From NCBI GenBank assembly GCA_030634675.1, contig DAOWAH010000096.1:1-6523 (forward strand): 6,523 nt of DNA, read 5' to 3'. Numbering within the stretch: the stretch's first letter is position 1; every line of letters starts with the position of its first letter. Below are positions 1 through 6,386 of the stretch, one piece after another. The position numbers and the translations under genes are program-made. Below the pieces are notes generated by a model that did not search any database, was not told the DNA's origin, and worked only from the letters and a program-made list of their open reading frames with translations. This stretch comes from Fidelibacterota bacterium (GTDB lineage: Bacteria > Marinisomatota > Marinisomatia > Marinisomatales > TCS56).

Positions 1-342
1 TCCGCCAATCAGCCCCGCAGTTATGGCGCCAAACTGATGATGCGTTTCAAGCGAGCACGGATCCGGTTAGAGGTTGAAAAAGAATACGACGCTAAAGACC
101 AGGGGCAAATTGCTACCGAAGAATGCACAAGGTTGAACAAGCGTGGTTTATTAATTGAAACTTGGTCCGCCGCTGACCTGAAGGCAGACATTTCATCGAT
201 CGGTTTACGCGGTTCCCCGACAAAGGTAAAAAAAGTACAGAATGTCGTTTTCTCCACTAGCGCCGCCCGGCAGATCGCTCCTACCGAACTGGGCATCAAA
301 GAATTAATGTCCGAACTGATTGAGGAGCGTACCTTTGGTTAA
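1..342 (+). CDS. etfB: Electron transfer flavoprotein beta subunit, 3' end (5' truncated by window)
   Basis: The reading frame is open from base 1 to the TAA at 340-342 and gives the last 113 residues of EtfB. The usual length is about 250-260, so more than half of the protein lies upstream. The N-Q-P-R segment near the start corresponds to the N-E-P-R segment seen in EtfB proteins. The later stretch ETWSAADL followed by IGLRGSPTKVKKV matches the conserved EtfB C-terminal pattern W-x-x-x-D-L ... GL-x-GSPT-x-V. EtfB pairs with EtfA to form a soluble flavoprotein that carries electrons from acyl-CoA dehydrogenases. Many EtfB proteins hold AMP or a second FAD. The EtfB N-terminal region is missing, so a simple electron carrier cannot be told from an electron-bifurcating type. 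The gene overlaps etfA, as expected for an operon with coupled translation. Confidence 0.93.
   Translation, partial: SANQPRSYGAKLMMRFKRARIRLEVEKEYDAKDQGQIATEECTRLNKRGLLIETWSAADLKADISSIGLRGSPTKVKKVQNVVFSTSAARQIAPTELGIKELMSELIEERTFG
322..327 (+). promoter_or_regulatory. Ribosome binding site that sets the etfA start
   Basis: GAGGAG lies inside the last codons of etfB and ends 7 nt before a TTG at 335. This spacing is ideal for TTG 335. The TTG at 320 would place the motif inside its own coding sequence, with no comparable purine-rich site ahead of it. Confidence 0.6.
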
Positions 343-1363
343 AGCAAAAACGGCCGATAGCATTCTAGTCTATATCGAGGCTGATCATGAGGAAGTCGCC
401 AGTGTAAGCCTGGAGCTGATTAGCAAAGCCCGGGAGTTAGCCACCGAACTGGGCGTTGGTGTGAGTGCACTATTAATCGGCGATGATGTGCAAAATTTTA
501 GTAACCACCTGTTTTCATACGGCTGTGACTATATTTATTTAATCAATGATGCTCGACTCCGGTTTTATGAAACGTTACCCTATACTAAACTAACTGCGCT
601 ATTGATCAAACAGATCGAACCACAAATTGTATTGTTCGGCGCCACACCCATCGGCCGGGATCTTGGTCCACGGGTGGCCAGTACCCTGAAAACCGGCCTG
701 ACAGCCGATTGTACCGACCTGCAAATCCAGGATCACGAGGACAAACTTAAAAAGAAAGTCTATAAAAATATTCTGTTCCAGATCAGGCCGGCTTTTGGTG
801 GGAATATCATTGCCACTATTATTTCACCGGATCACCGCCCCCAGATGGCTACTGTCCGGGAAGGGGTTATGAAGCTCGGAAAAGCCGACCCCAATCACCG
901 GGGCCAACTAATTCCAGTGGACCCGGAATTGACAACGGCTGATTTTCATAATATTATTATTGAACGGGTGATAGGGAAAAAACGGATCAATCTGAATGCC
1001 GCCGATATCATCGTGGCTGGAGGCGCCGGGATTGGCAGCCCGGAAAAATTTCAACTGATTCATAACCTGGCTGAAACTTTAGGAGGAATGGTAGGCGCCT
1101 CTCGGGCAGCCGTTGATAATGGCTATATTGCGGCCGAGCATCAGGTGGGCCAGACCGGAACCACCGTACGCCCCAAACTATATATCGCCTGTGGTATCTC
1201 CGGCTGTGTCCAGCACCAAGCTGGGATGGACCAATCCGGTAAGATTATCGCCGTCAACACCGATCCGGATGCACCGATCTTCAAAATCGCCCATTATGGG
1301 ATCGTCGGTGACCTGCACAAGGTAATTCCAATGCTGATAAAAACCTATAAGGCCAAGGAGTAA
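335..1363 (+). CDS. etfA: Electron transfer flavoprotein alpha subunit
   Basis: EtfA holds the FAD that accepts electrons from acyl-CoA dehydrogenases; it works as a heterodimer with EtfB in the cytoplasm. From TTG 335 the product is 342 residues, a normal length, and begins near the conserved ILVYIE strand. Domain I (about 1-200) contains the FGATPIGRDLGPR and GLTADCTDL segments and RPAFGGN. The C-terminal FAD domain (about 220-338) shows GGAGIGS (229-235), GASRAAVD with Ser256 and Arg257, VGQTG (271-275), CGISGCVQHQAGM with His294, and DPDAPIFKIAHYGIVGDL. GGAG replaces the GGRG of human ETFA; this may be a subfamily trait. The start is a TTG overlapping etfB by 8 nt and preceded by GAGGAG; a TTG at 320 would add five residues. 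The acyl-CoA dehydrogenase gene follows after 8 nt, so the two genes are very likely cotranscribed. Confidence 0.95.
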   Translation: MVKAKTADSILVYIEADHEEVASVSLELISKARELATELGVGVSALLIGDDVQNFSNHLFSYGCDYIYLINDARLRFYETLPYTKLTALLIKQIEPQIVLFGATPIGRDLGPRVASTLKTGLTADCTDLQIQDHEDKLKKKVYKNILFQIRPAFGGNIIATIISPDHRPQMATVREGVMKLGKADPNHRGQLIPVDPELTTADFHNIIIERVIGKKRINLNAADIIVAGGAGIGSPEKFQLIHNLAETLGGMVGASRAAVDNGYIAAEHQVGQTGTTVRPKLYIACGISGCVQHQAGMDQSGKIIAVNTDPDAPIFKIAHYGIVGDLHKVIPMLIKTYKAKE

Positions 1364-1371
1364 ATAGCGCC

Positions 1372-3129
1372 ATGGCCAATTTTTATTCTGACAATCCTGA
1401 CATTCAATTTAATCTGGAACAATTGGACCTACCAGCACTGGCGGACTTGCTGGAGAAAAATTATTCCGACGCCGACAAATTTGATTTCGCCCCTATCGAT
1501 AGTTCCGATGCGGTTGAAAACTACATCCTGGTTTGTAATCTGGCCGGTGAAGTTTGTGGCACAACTATCGCTCGTCGAGCCCGCCAAATCGACCTGGAAG
1601 GCAACATCTGCGCCGATGGTGATGTAATCTATCATCCCCTGGTAAAAGAAAACTTGCGCGATTTTAAACAAGCCCAATTGATGGGTATCTCTCTGCCCCG
1701 TAAATCAGGTGGCTTAAATATGCCCCAGGTAGTAAAGGCCGCCGTTTTGGAAATGGTCTCCCGGGCCGATGCCAGTCTAATGAATCTGGTGGGACTGCAA
1801 GATATTGCTGAAACGATTATCGAATTCGGTACTGAGGAACAAAAAGCTGAATTTGTGCCAATTTTGGCTTCGGGCGAGGGAACCGGAGCGATGGTATTGA
1901 CCGAACCCGATGCCGGTTCCGATCTACAGGCCGTCCGCTTAAAAGCTATACCACCGGAGTCTGGTGACGACAGCGGAACCTGGCAACTCAACGGCGTCAA
2001 GCGCTTCATTACCAATGGCAATGGTGATATACTCCTGGTTCAGGCTCGTTCCGAAGAAGGTACCAGCGATGCCCGTGGAATATCCTTGTTTGTCTGTCAC
2101 AAGGATAAGACTATCCAGATCCGGCGCATCGAAGAAAAGCTGGGAATCCACGGATCACCTACTTGCGAAATGACCTTCAACAATACACCCGCCTATCTGA
2201 TTGGCAAACGGAAATTCGGATTGATCAAATATGTAATGGCATTGATGAACGGCGCCCGTCTGGGAATTGCCGCCCAAGCTTTAGGAATCGCCGAAGCCAT
2301 CTATCGTGACGCCCGGGAGTACGCCGAAACCCGCATCCAGTTTAATAAACCAATTATTGATATTCCGGCCGTCTATGAAATGCTGGTTAAAATGAAAGTA
2401 AATATTGAGGCCGGACGCCTGCTAGTCTATAATACAGCCAAAGTGGTCGACCTTTACAAAATCCCTCAGCGGCAAATCGAAGCAGCTAAGCAGGCGGGAC
2501 AGCCCGTTGACCAGGAACTGCGACGACAGGCTAAATATAATGAGCGGTTGGCAAGTGTATTAACACCTTTTGCGAAATATTTCCTGTCCGAAATGAGCAA
2601 CAGGGAAGCATATAACGGTATTCAGATAATGGGTGGCAGTGGTTTTATGAAGGACTACGATATGGAACGCCTTTATCGCGACGCCCGGATTACCAGCATT
2701 TATGAAGGCACTTCCCAACTGCAGGTCGTGGCTGCTATCGGCGGATTGATGTCCGGTGCCCTGAGACCAATATTTGAGGAATTTATTAACCGTGATGTCC
2801 CTGAACATCTGAGCGATCTTGCTAATCAGATTAAAATCCTTATCCCGCAACTACAGGAAGTGGTCAATCATGTAAGGGAACTAAAAAATTCAGAATTATC
2901 CGATCTGACTGCAAAACGTATTGTGGATATGGGAATCGATTTTTATATTTCAACGCTGTTTCTTGATGCCGCTTGTGACAGCGAGGCAAAACTTAATTCC
3001 ACCCGCATTTGGATTGAAGAAGCAAGTCTGCGGATCGAAACTAATTATCGTGCAATTATGAATAATAATTTTACCATTTTTGATCTGCATAAACAGATTT
3101 TAGGAGATGACCAAGTCACTTCTTGTTAG
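1372..3129 (+). CDS. Acyl-CoA dehydrogenase, long (about 590-residue) type
   Basis: This FAD enzyme inserts a trans-2 double bond into an acyl-CoA thioester and passes the electrons to ETF. The 585 residues exceed the roughly 380-400 of short/medium-chain dehydrogenases and fit the FadE5/AidB-like long group. An N-terminal helical domain is followed by the beta-domain signature MVLTEPDAGSD (174-184). A second stretch, KYVMALMNGARLGIAAQALG, is typical of the C-terminal helical domain. The catalytic base is predicted to be Glu445 in SIYEGTSQLQ. About 30 extra residues lie between the RIQFNKPI helix and the MGGSGF segment, and a helical extension of about 120 residues follows the catalytic Glu; both are seen in this long group. 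The ATG start has AAGGAG 11 nt upstream, at the end of etfA. The chain-length preference cannot be read from sequence. Adjacent etfBA supports ETF as the acceptor. Confidence 0.93.
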   Translation: MANFYSDNPDIQFNLEQLDLPALADLLEKNYSDADKFDFAPIDSSDAVENYILVCNLAGEVCGTTIARRARQIDLEGNICADGDVIYHPLVKENLRDFKQAQLMGISLPRKSGGLNMPQVVKAAVLEMVSRADASLMNLVGLQDIAETIIEFGTEEQKAEFVPILASGEGTGAMVLTEPDAGSDLQAVRLKAIPPESGDDSGTWQLNGVKRFITNGNGDILLVQARSEEGTSDARGISLFVCHKDKTIQIRRIEEKLGIHGSPTCEMTFNNTPAYLIGKRKFGLIKYVMALMNGARLGIAAQALGIAEAIYRDAREYAETRIQFNKPIIDIPAVYEMLVKMKVNIEAGRLLVYNTAKVVDLYKIPQRQIEAAKQAGQPVDQELRRQAKYNERLASVLTPFAKYFLSEMSNREAYNGIQIMGGSGFMKDYDMERLYRDARITSIYEGTSQLQVVAAIGGLMSGALRPIFEEFINRDVPEHLSDLANQIKILIPQLQEVVNHVRELKNSELSDLTAKRIVDMGIDFYISTLFLDAACDSEAKLNSTRIWIEEASLRIETNYRAIMNNNFTIFDLHKQILGDDQVTSC

Positions 3130-3148
3130 GTAAAAACATACAAAACGC

Positions 3149-3168
3149 GCAATAAAGATCTTATTTGC
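3149..3168. promoter_or_regulatory. 20-bp near-palindrome upstream of fabA, possible operator
   Basis: GCAATAAAGATCTTATTTGC is symmetric at 16 of 20 positions, with the four outer and four inner pairs all matching, and is centred on AGATCT. It lies in the 65-nt gap after the acyl-CoA dehydrogenase gene, 26 nt before the fabA start. This position would suit a repressor site or an mRNA structure. I do not recognise it as a known FadR, FabR or DesT site. In AT-rich spacer a chance palindrome is quite possible. Confidence 0.22.
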
Positions 3169-3184
3169 AATCGGGGGGTTTAAC

Positions 3185-3189
3185 AAGGA
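3185..3189 (+). promoter_or_regulatory. Ribosome binding site that sets the fabA start
   Basis: AAGGA ends 5 nt before the ATG at 3195. It rules in that ATG over an in-frame TTG at 3165, where the motif would be coding, and over the ATG at 3225, which has no purine-rich site ahead of it. Confidence 0.6.
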
Positions 3190-3194
3190 AAAAT

Positions 3195-3758
3195 ATGAGT
3201 ATAAAGAAAAAGTTTAACCAAAAAATGTCTTTTAATAGGGATGAAGTAGCAGCAGCCGGAGAAGGTACGCTTTCTGGTGGTTTAAGCGCTAAGCTACCCC
3301 TGCCGCCGATGCTGATGATTGACCGCATCCTGCATATATCCAATGAAGGCGGCAAATACGGTAAAGGAAAGATTAAGGCCGAACTGGACATAGATCCGGG
3401 TAACTGGTTTTTCAAATGTCATTTCAAGGACGATCCGGTAATGCCGGGCTGCCTCGGTCTGGACGGGCTTTGGCAGTTGCTGGGATTCTTCCTATCTTGG
3501 GCCGGCGGCCTTGGCAAAGGACGCGCGCTCGGTTGCGGTAAAGTGAAGTTCAAAGGGCAGGTCAGGCCCTATCATAAACTGGTTTCTTACGAACTGGATA
3601 TAAAAAAGCTAATCACCAGACCGGTCTATATGGCCTGGGCTGATGCTGTGATGAGAGTAGAGGAAAAAGTAATCTATTTTGCCGAAAACCTTCAGGTGGG
3701 CTTATTTCCCGCGTTGACCTGGGATTACGGCGACGACCCGGCGCTTGATCCGTTTTAA
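3195..3758 (+). CDS. fabA: FabA-type 3-hydroxyacyl-ACP dehydratase/isomerase
   Basis: FabA dehydrates 3-hydroxydecanoyl-ACP and isomerises trans-2-decenoyl-ACP to the cis-3 form, the branch point for unsaturated fatty acids in type II synthesis. The 187-residue product resembles E. coli FabA (172 residues) along most of its length: PPMLMIDRI, then AELDIDPGNWFFKCHF, DPVMPGCLGLDGLWQL and GKGRALG. The active-site pair is His76 in KCHF and Asp90 in GLDGLWQL, 14 residues apart as for His70 and Asp84 of E. coli. An aspartate here, not the glutamate of FabZ, marks the FabA class. The C-terminus runs about ten residues past the E. coli end with an acidic tail. Isomerase activity cannot be proven from sequence, and the partner ketosynthase FabB is not in the window. 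The gene lies 65 nt after the acyl-CoA dehydrogenase gene and 34 nt before ychF. Confidence 0.92.
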   Translation: MSIKKKFNQKMSFNRDEVAAAGEGTLSGGLSAKLPLPPMLMIDRILHISNEGGKYGKGKIKAELDIDPGNWFFKCHFKDDPVMPGCLGLDGLWQLLGFFLSWAGGLGKGRALGCGKVKFKGQVRPYHKLVSYELDIKKLITRPVYMAWADAVMRVEEKVIYFAENLQVGLFPALTWDYGDDPALDPF

Positions 3759-3792
3759 TAGCAACGGCTAATTTCAAACCGGAGGGGGCTTT

Positions 3793-4893
3793 ATGGCTTT
3801 ACGCTGTGGCATAGTTGGTTTGCCGAATGTTGGTAAATCCACTATCTTTAACGCCCTAACAACCTCTTCCGTCCCGGCCGAGAATTATCCTTTCTGTACC
3901 ATCGATCCCCATATAGGTGTGGTGCCGCTACCGGACCCACGCCTCGCTGAAATCGCCCGGATTCACAATTCCGCCAAAATTACTCCCACCACCGTTGAAT
4001 TCACCGATATCGCCGGACTGGTACGGGGCGCCAGCAAAGGTGAAGGGCTCGGCAATCAGTTTCTGGGACAAATCCGGTCGGTGTCGGCCATTATCCACGT
4101 GGTGCGCTGTTTCGGTGACGATAATGTAATCCATGTGGAAGGTTCAATTGATCCGGTTCGGGATGCGGAATTGATCGAAACCGAATTACTGCTGGCAGAC
4201 CTAGAAACGATCGGGAAGCGCATCGAAAAAAACGCCAAAGCCGCTAAGGTTGGCGATAAAACGGCCAAGAGCGAGCTGCTATTGCTGGAACGGCTGCAGG
4301 AACATTGCAACGCCGGAAACGGGGCTCGGACGCTCCAGGTTACAAATGACGAAGCTACCGTAGTTCATTCCCTGTTTCTGCTCACCTGCAAACCGATCCT
4401 GTATGTGGCCAATGTGGGTGAAGCCGAATTCGCCGATCCTGGGCGCAGTGACCTGCCCCAACAATTGTTTGATTTCGCAGAAAAGGAAGGTAATGCCGCA
4501 ATCAGGCTCTGTGGTCAATTGGAAGAGGAGTTAGCCTTGCTAAATGATGACGAACATACCCTTTTTGCCGCGGAATACGGCCTCACCGAATCGGGTTTGG
4601 ACAAGCTGGTTCAGGCCGCATTCAAATTGCTAGGACTGCTAACCTTCTTCACCGCCAATCAAAATGAGGCTCATGCCTGGAATATACCACAAGCAGCTAC
4701 AGCTTATGATGCGGCCGGCGAAATCCACACCGATTTCCAGAAAGGCTTTATTAAAGCGGAAGTTTTTAAGTATACTGATCTAATCGAGCTGGGTTCGGAA
4801 AAAGCTCTACGGGACGCGGGACTGGCGCTTTTGGAAGGTAAAGATTACTTGGTGGAAGACGGGGATTGTATTTTGTTTAAGTTTAGCGTATAA
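3793..4893 (+). CDS. ychF: Ribosome-binding ATPase YchF (OLA1 family)
   Basis: YchF is a conserved Obg-related P-loop ATPase that binds ribosomes and is linked to translation and stress responses. The product has 366 residues, close to the roughly 363 of E. coli YchF. The N-terminal G domain has the Walker A motif GLPNVGKST (Gly9, Lys15, Ser16) and the DIAGLVRGASKGEGLGNQFL switch region starting at Asp72. The usual G4 motif NKxD is replaced by NVGE (207-210), the kind of change that gives this family ATP rather than GTP preference. A helical coiled-coil insertion sits around residues 130-185. The C-terminal TGS domain (about 280-364) contains AAGEIHTDFQKGFIKAEV and ends in YLVEDGDCILFKFSV. 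The ATG at 3793 follows GGAGGGGG at good spacing. It may be read with fabA, but has no obvious functional link to it. Confidence 0.97.
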   Translation: MALRCGIVGLPNVGKSTIFNALTTSSVPAENYPFCTIDPHIGVVPLPDPRLAEIARIHNSAKITPTTVEFTDIAGLVRGASKGEGLGNQFLGQIRSVSAIIHVVRCFGDDNVIHVEGSIDPVRDAELIETELLLADLETIGKRIEKNAKAAKVGDKTAKSELLLLERLQEHCNAGNGARTLQVTNDEATVVHSLFLLTCKPILYVANVGEAEFADPGRSDLPQQLFDFAEKEGNAAIRLCGQLEEELALLNDDEHTLFAAEYGLTESGLDKLVQAAFKLLGLLTFFTANQNEAHAWNIPQAATAYDAAGEIHTDFQKGFIKAEVFKYTDLIELGSEKALRDAGLALLEGKDYLVEDGDCILFKFSV

Positions 4894-4925
4894 ATGAGTT
4901 AGTGGGTTGGTATGGGGGGCTTTAG

Positions 4926-4952
4926 TGGTTACACCGCCGAGCAGTGTAACCA
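4926..4952. terminator. Perfect 9-bp hairpin between convergent genes, possible terminator
   Basis: TGGTTACAC (4926-4934) and GTGTAACCA (4944-4952) form a perfect 9-bp inverted repeat around a 9-nt loop. It lies 32 nt after the ychF stop and 43 nt past the end of the opposing gene, so it could end transcription from both sides. Neither strand has a clear U-run after the stem, so it is not a textbook intrinsic terminator. A Rho-assisted end or an mRNA-stabilising hairpin is equally possible. Confidence 0.4.
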
Positions 4953-4995
4953 GGGAAAAGAGATATAATTCAGAATTGCTTTTCTCTATGGTTAA

Positions 4996-5616
4996 TCAAT
5001 CTTCCTCTTCCTCGTATTCATCTTCATCCTCATCTTCTTCGCCTTCGTCTTCATAATATTCCGGCGGATAAGAGTAAGCATAAGGGTCGTATTCACCATA
5101 ATCGTATTCTTGTTCCGGTTCCTCTTCTTTTTCCGGGGGTGGCGCTTCCTGCTTAACTACAATTATCCGTGGTTCGGTTTCCGCTCCGGCTTCTTTACCG
5201 ATGGCCTTTTTCACCAGATCCCGATCAGCCTGACTCAGTTGTGATTCAATTGTCAGATCCTGTTTGCGGCTCATGGTACGGAATAACACACCCGCCATTA
5301 TGGTAAAGAACAGAATTAAAATGGCGTAAACCAAACCATCAGGTTTGAGTATATAGCCACCAAAGAGGTCCTGTTCCAATCCGGTTGCCAGAAACATACT
5401 GAAAGCCATCAATACACCAAATAATATAATAAAATTGCCAAACGGTTGCGGGGGCCGGATTTCAAATATCAACAGATAGATGAACCAGAGTAAAATACCG
5501 GCCGTGGCCAAAATCAAGCCTAAATAAAAATTTTCAGCAGCCAACGCAAATACATAGCCGATGATGGCACCAATCGGAATAATATAACCGAGGCCTGACT
5601 TCAAGTCATTATCCAT
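4996..5616 (-). CDS. Unrecognised four-helix membrane protein with acidic, tyrosine-rich tail
   Basis: I do not recognise this 206-residue protein. Its first half has four hydrophobic segments, roughly residues 8-27, 31-52, 60-79 and 94-113. Basic residues after helix 4 (RTMSRK) and between helices 2 and 3 put both ends on the cytoplasmic side by the positive-inside rule. After a charged linker (114-169) the tail is extremely biased: 21 of the last 37 residues are Asp or Glu, nine are Tyr, and none is Lys or Arg. The last 15 are almost all acidic. Such a tail is likely disordered and could bind cations or a basic partner; this is inference. The ATG at 5616 has AGGGAG 8 nt upstream. The stop is TGA. 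The gene stands alone, converging with ychF and divergent from the next gene, so context gives no function. Confidence 0.8.
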   Translation of the reverse strand: MDNDLKSGLGYIIPIGAIIGYVFALAAENFYLGLILATAGILLWFIYLLIFEIRPPQPFGNFIILFGVLMAFSMFLATGLEQDLFGGYILKPDGLVYAILILFFTIMAGVLFRTMSRKQDLTIESQLSQADRDLVKKAIGKEAGAETEPRIIVVKQEAPPPEKEEEPEQEYDYGEYDPYAYSYPPEYYEDEGEEDEDEDEYEEEED

Positions 5617-5855
5617 CTTTAGAACTCCCTTTAACCGGAACTAATTTTATATCATGAAAATAGACCGGAATCTCATTACGGATGAACAAATTTTTCGCTA
5701 CAAATTGAAGGTAATACAACCTAAAAGCAAGTGTTTTAAATCGGATGGCAACTCCGCTAAGTGCAATTACTAGCAAGCCGGATAGATAATCATTCCCCTG
5801 TACGGTAACTTAAAGTTAATTTTTAAGGATAATAAGTTCCAATACGGTGATATCA
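5617..5855. promoter_or_regulatory. Divergent intergenic region likely holding both promoters
   Basis: This 239-nt AT-rich stretch separates two divergent genes, so it should contain both promoters. On the minus strand TATAAA (positions 5651 to 5646) sits 30 nt upstream of the membrane-protein start and could be a -10 box, but no convincing -35 accompanies it. On the plus strand GATAAT at 5785-5790 and again at 5828-5833 are -10-like, also without a clear -35. The 7-mer ACCGGAA occurs twice, at 5634 and 5664. I see no small ORF, RNA gene or riboswitch that I could support. Confidence 0.35.
5806..5818. promoter_or_regulatory. 13-bp palindrome upstream of the oxidoreductase gene
   Basis: TAACTTAAAGTTA is a perfect 6-1-6 inverted repeat, 37 nt before the chosen ATG at 5856. 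Its place in the divergent promoter region fits a small operator, but it is AT-rich and short enough to arise by chance. Confidence 0.18.
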
Positions 5856-6386
5856 ATGAATGAAAAAATTAAAGTCGGCATTATAGGTGTTGGACACCTA
5901 GGACAACACCATGTCAAGCATTTTAGTCGCTTAACTGGTGTGCGGCTGGTCGGTATATTTGATACTGATCAGGGACGTGCCCAAAAAATCGCACAACAAT
6001 ACCCGACCACAGCGTTTAGTTCGCTGGATGAATTATTGGACTCAGTTGATGCGGTAGCGGTAGTAACCCCAACACAAACGCATGCGACAGTGGCCGGAAA
6101 ATGTCTGGAGGCCGGGAAACATGTTTTCATCGAAAAACCGATCACCAAAACTGTGGCTGAGGCTGATAGACTGATCACAATGAGCGGCAAGCAGGGCGTT
6201 CTGTTGCAGATCGGGCATATCGAGCGTTTGAATCCGGCTCTGTTACCGCTAAAAGATTTTAACCTGCAACCAAAATTCATTGAAGTCCAGCGACTGGCTC
6301 CTTACACCGTGCGCGGGACTGATGTTCCGGTAGTATTGGATCTGATGATCCATGACATTGATATTATTCTATCTTTGTTTGATTGA
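5856..6386 (+). CDS. Gfo/Idh/MocA oxidoreductase, probably nucleotide-sugar type, interrupted by in-frame TGA
   Basis: The N-terminal NAD(P)-binding Rossmann fold is clear: KVGIIGVGHLGQHH (residues 6-19), an acidic residue after the second strand (FDTD), VAVVTPTQTH, and the family motif EKP (93-95) within HVFIEKPITKT. QIGHIERLNPA and LDLMIHDIDI (His166, Asp167) mark the start of the second domain. These segments resemble oxidoreductases found in lipid A loci, such as GnnA, which oxidises the 3-position of UDP-GlcNAc before amination. That specific role is inferred and needs the neighbours beyond the window. Family members are about 310-330 residues, but this frame stops at codon 177 (TGA 6384-6386) and then continues with family-like sequence, so the gene is broken or misread. 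I prefer ATG 5856 because the protein then starts just ahead of the Rossmann strand. A GTG at 5847 would add three residues, and neither start has a strong ribosome site. Confidence 0.85.
   Translation: MNEKIKVGIIGVGHLGQHHVKHFSRLTGVRLVGIFDTDQGRAQKIAQQYPTTAFSSLDELLDSVDAVAVVTPTQTHATVAGKCLEAGKHVFIEKPITKTVAEADRLITMSGKQGVLLQIGHIERLNPALLPLKDFNLQPKFIEVQRLAPYTVRGTDVPVVLDLMIHDIDIILSLFD

Noticed and set aside
1429..2021. Overlapping minus-strand open frames inside the acyl-CoA dehydrogenase gene
   Set aside because: They lie opposite a strongly conserved enzyme gene, have no ribosome sites I can support, and their translations show no recognisable domain. They are shadows of the real gene.
2560..2850. 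A 96-codon minus-strand open frame opposite the catalytic region of the dehydrogenase
   Set aside because: The plus strand here encodes the conserved SIYEGTSQLQ catalytic segment, and the antisense product has no family-like features.
3165..3167. TTG at 3165 as an upstream start for fabA
   Set aside because: It has no ribosome site of its own, would read through the AAGGA that serves ATG 3195, and would add ten residues absent from FabA proteins.
3917..4518. Several short open frames on both strands within ychF
   Set aside because: YchF is intact and conserved across this interval, so these are by-products of its codon use.
4996..5060. TTC/CTC/ATC-rich tract that looks like a simple-sequence repeat
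   Set aside because: Read on the minus strand it simply encodes the Glu/Asp tail of the membrane protein with mixed codons and no regular repeat unit.
5969..6280. A 103-codon minus-strand open frame opposite the oxidoreductase
   Set aside because: The plus-strand frame carries clear Rossmann and EKP motifs, and the antisense product is Ser/Cys-rich without any recognisable pattern.
6384..6386. An alternative genetic code with TGA as a sense codon
   Set aside because: All other genes use TGG for Trp and contain no internal TGA. Reading through the TGA at 4998-4996 would extend the membrane protein through the hairpin region into antisense of ychF.
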